Assembly: GCA_948474755.1 (NCBI GenBank)
Contig: CAOLHI010000734.1
Coordinates: forward strand, 868,001 to 932,000
Origin: Ctenosaura bakeri
Taxonomy: Eukaryota > Chordata > Lepidosauria > Squamata > Iguanidae
Reading direction: 5' to 3'
DNA length: 64,000 bases
Part shown: in pieces, positions 62,611 to 64,000 of the stretch
Layout: each line of letters opens with the position of its first letter
Numbering within the stretch: position 1 is the first letter of the stretch
The notes under the pieces: model-generated
What the model was told of the DNA's origin: nothing
Database searches by the model: none
The model's input: the letters and a program-made list of their open reading frames with translations, nothing else
Position numbers and translations under genes: made by a program

Positions 62611-62809
62611 GGCGGACGACAGAACTGAGGAGAGACCGTTGCTCGGCGGGAGGAGCATGCGCAGTACCGGCGTGGGGGAGGGGTTCCCGCCAAGCGAACA
62701 AGCTCTAGAAGTTTCCGAACGCTACCGCGCAGGCGCCAAAGCTCCTAGTGTATGATGGCACAGATGACCACTCGAAGAACCACAGTTACAGGTAAGCAAC
62801 CTGTTCTTC
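62611..62809 (-). repeat. Right inverted terminal repeat plus right extension of young DIRS
   Basis: About 62611-62773 inversely repeats 56731-56895. 62774-62809 (CTCGAAGAACCACAGTTACAGGTAAGCAACCTGTTCTTC region) is present only at the right end and in the ICR. Unequal ends with a right extension match the DIRS-1 pattern. Confidence 0.92.
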
Positions 62810-63714
62810 AGTGGCCCTGGAACTTGTTATCATCCTCGACTCCAGCATGCTGTGGGATGTGCCTTTTGTTTTCATACTTGCACATGTTTATGGCTGGAAA
62901 TACATGATTGCTGGCTGGACAAGTGTGTTGCCAGACATGGCCAGGCTGTAAGTTCAAAGAAGCAGAAAACACTGGCATCAAGGTGTTCAAACTAATCTTT
63001 TCCCTGATCTCAGATCTTTGCATTTCAGAAGAAGCCTGGATAAGACAGTTCAGAGACCATCTCTTTTGATCTCACCCTAGAAAAATCTTTCCTACACCTC
63101 CTTCACATCCAGACTTCAAGAGGTTATCATGATTCCCATAAATTTTGTCGCTCTGGTGTCAAAGCAATTACCTATCCCATAACCCTTTGGTCAGTCTCAT
63201 GAGAAAGTTTTAGCCTTTGCCAGAAGACCCCTTCAGGACAGGAAGAAAGGTACGTAAAGCTTGACCTTAGTCATAGCAATTTGTAGCATTTCAGACGTAA
63301 TACATGACACCCAGATTGCTGTTAGTTCGTGTTACCCTCAGGTGCTGTCTGAGCCTCTCTGCCTTAACTCTTTTCTTCAGGACTGGTATCTATCACTCTT
63401 TTTCATCCCTAATCTCTCTCTATCAACCTTTCATGTCTTATTTTCTGGTAACCTTGTATGGTTCTTAAGAGTGTATGTTTCCTTGTGTGTGTGGTTATCA
63501 TTTCCAATAAAAAATATTGTTTATCTTAAATTGGAGTCTCTCTGCCATTAGTACTGATATAGATAGGTGAAAAGATCCTTCCATTACCCTCCTCTTGCAG
63601 GTCTCCTCTGGCCCATAATTTCCCTAAATTCTAAAGAAAAGCTGGCATTGTGGGCAGACCCCAAAGTCTCCCATCTTTTAAGGTAATAAACTGAAGGTTT
63701 GAGCAGGAATGTGG
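62810..63714. other. Sequence between young DIRS and the old DIRS right end
   Basis: AT-richer than the young element. It holds no DIRS code I can recognise, apart from chance open frames (62808-63023, 63261-63551). An AATAAA signal occurs near 63506. It could be an unrecognised part of the old element, another insertion inside it, or intron sequence. Confidence 0.4.
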
Positions 63715-63877
63715 CTGATCATACACACCGGTGGAGAAGGGGTTACCACCAAAACACTTGCATAACAGCTCTAGAAGTTTCCAAACGATGCACTGCACAG
63801 GAGCAGTTAGCTCATTTGTGTTAGTTCACAGATGACCACTTGAAGAACCCCAGTTACAGGTGAGCAACCTGTTCTTC

Positions 63878-64000
63878 CATAGTCTGTCTGTATATAAATC
63901 TAGTGGACCCACTTGTAGTTCATTTGTGTTACCTATATTTGGAGAGGGTGTGGGCTCTTAAGGAGTCTCCTTTCTTGTCTGCAGCTGCATATGTGTGAAG
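63878..64000 (+). other. BRF1: BRF1 downstream intron, window end
   Basis: No exon or repeat recognised. The next BRF1 exon must lie beyond 64000. Confidence 0.5.

Larger units (their letters stand above)
56721..62809 (+). mobile_element. Young DIRS-type tyrosine-recombinase retrotransposon, nearly complete
   Basis: 6.1 kb, much richer in G+C and CpG than the surrounding intron. Left inverted terminal repeat 56731 to about 56895; right one about 62611-62773 plus a unique right extension to 62809. Internal complementary region at 62470-62566. The coding order gag-like, RT-RNase H with C-terminal extension, tyrosine recombinase is that of DIRS elements. These lack an integrase and an aspartic protease. 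In the known family, copying goes through a closed circle whose junction is templated by the internal complementary region, and the recombinase inserts it without a target duplication. Only one clear frame break was found (gag, near 58890). Confidence 0.93.
53599..63877 (+). mobile_element. Old DIRS element, split by a younger DIRS
   Basis: The left end begins GTTCTTCTTTGTAATCTCTGTGACTCACACAG with the terminal-repeat landmarks GGAACTTCTAGAGC and CCATTTTCCCGC. Decayed gag (53935-54700), RNase H (about 55117-55260, MVICYLNKQGGTQ) and recombinase-like pieces (about 55800-56410) follow. The RT core is missing. Its internal complementary region is at 56586-56660. Its right end (about 63715-63877) includes CTCTAGAAGTTTCCAAACG and ends GTTACAGGTGAGCAACCTGTTCTTC, complementary to 56604-56630. 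The young element lies between these two parts. 62810-63714 carries no recognised DIRS code, so how much of it belongs to the old element is open. Confidence 0.75.

Overview
This is a piece of a vertebrate nuclear genome, most likely a squamate reptile (lizard). It consists largely of introns and transposable-element layers. The squamate assignment is an inference from the repeat mix: 5S rRNA-derived and tRNA-derived SINEs, CR1, L2-like and L1-type LINEs, hAT-like elements and foldback MITEs, and a CpG-rich DIRS-type tyrosine-recombinase retrotransposon. I could run no database search. Only one cellular gene is visible, on the + strand: two internal coding exons of BRF1, the TFIIB-related subunit of RNA polymerase III factor TFIIIB. 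They lie at 19178-19255 and 47829-48002, have matching splice phases, and are separated by a 28.6 kb intron. I saw neither the zinc-ribbon exon(s) nor the later cyclin-repeat exons, so the gene should extend past both ends of the window.

Layout. 1-470: two tandem copies of a ~258 bp unit. 5.2-14.3 kb: a decayed CR1 LINE on the minus strand, with an ~86 bp minisatellite in its ORF2 region and a 4.9 kb L1-type LINE inside its ORF1. The L1 is flanked by a perfect 17 bp target-site duplication and has most of ORF2 in long broken frames. 14.5-19 kb: SINEs, a foldback MITE, a perfect 16 bp hairpin and a ~500 bp hAT-like element filled with GC-rich tandem repeats. 19.2-47.8 kb: the BRF1 intron, with tRNA- and 5S-derived SINEs, L2-like LINE 3' ends, palindromic MITEs and two eroded DIRS copies (34.2 and 43.2 kb). 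48-53.6 kb: the next intron, with sparse SINE and LINE fragments.

53.6-63.9 kb is the most striking part. An old degenerate DIRS element (about 53599-56720 plus a right end at about 63715-63877) appears to hold a young, GC-rich, nearly intact DIRS element (about 56721-62809). The young copy has a gag-like zinc-binding/SR-rich protein with one apparent frameshift, a reverse transcriptase-RNase H with a C-terminal extension, and a tyrosine recombinase with all expected catalytic residues. It has inverted terminal repeats and an internal complementary region that is the reverse complement of the left end (38 of 39 bases) followed by the right end (62 of 62 bases). That is the hallmark of replication through a circular intermediate. 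The junction lies within about 65 bases of the resident element's own internal complementary region.

The gene and the mobile elements do not form a shared pathway: BRF1 is the host gene, and nearly everything else is a record of successive insertions. All four DIRS copies lie in the BRF1 sense orientation.
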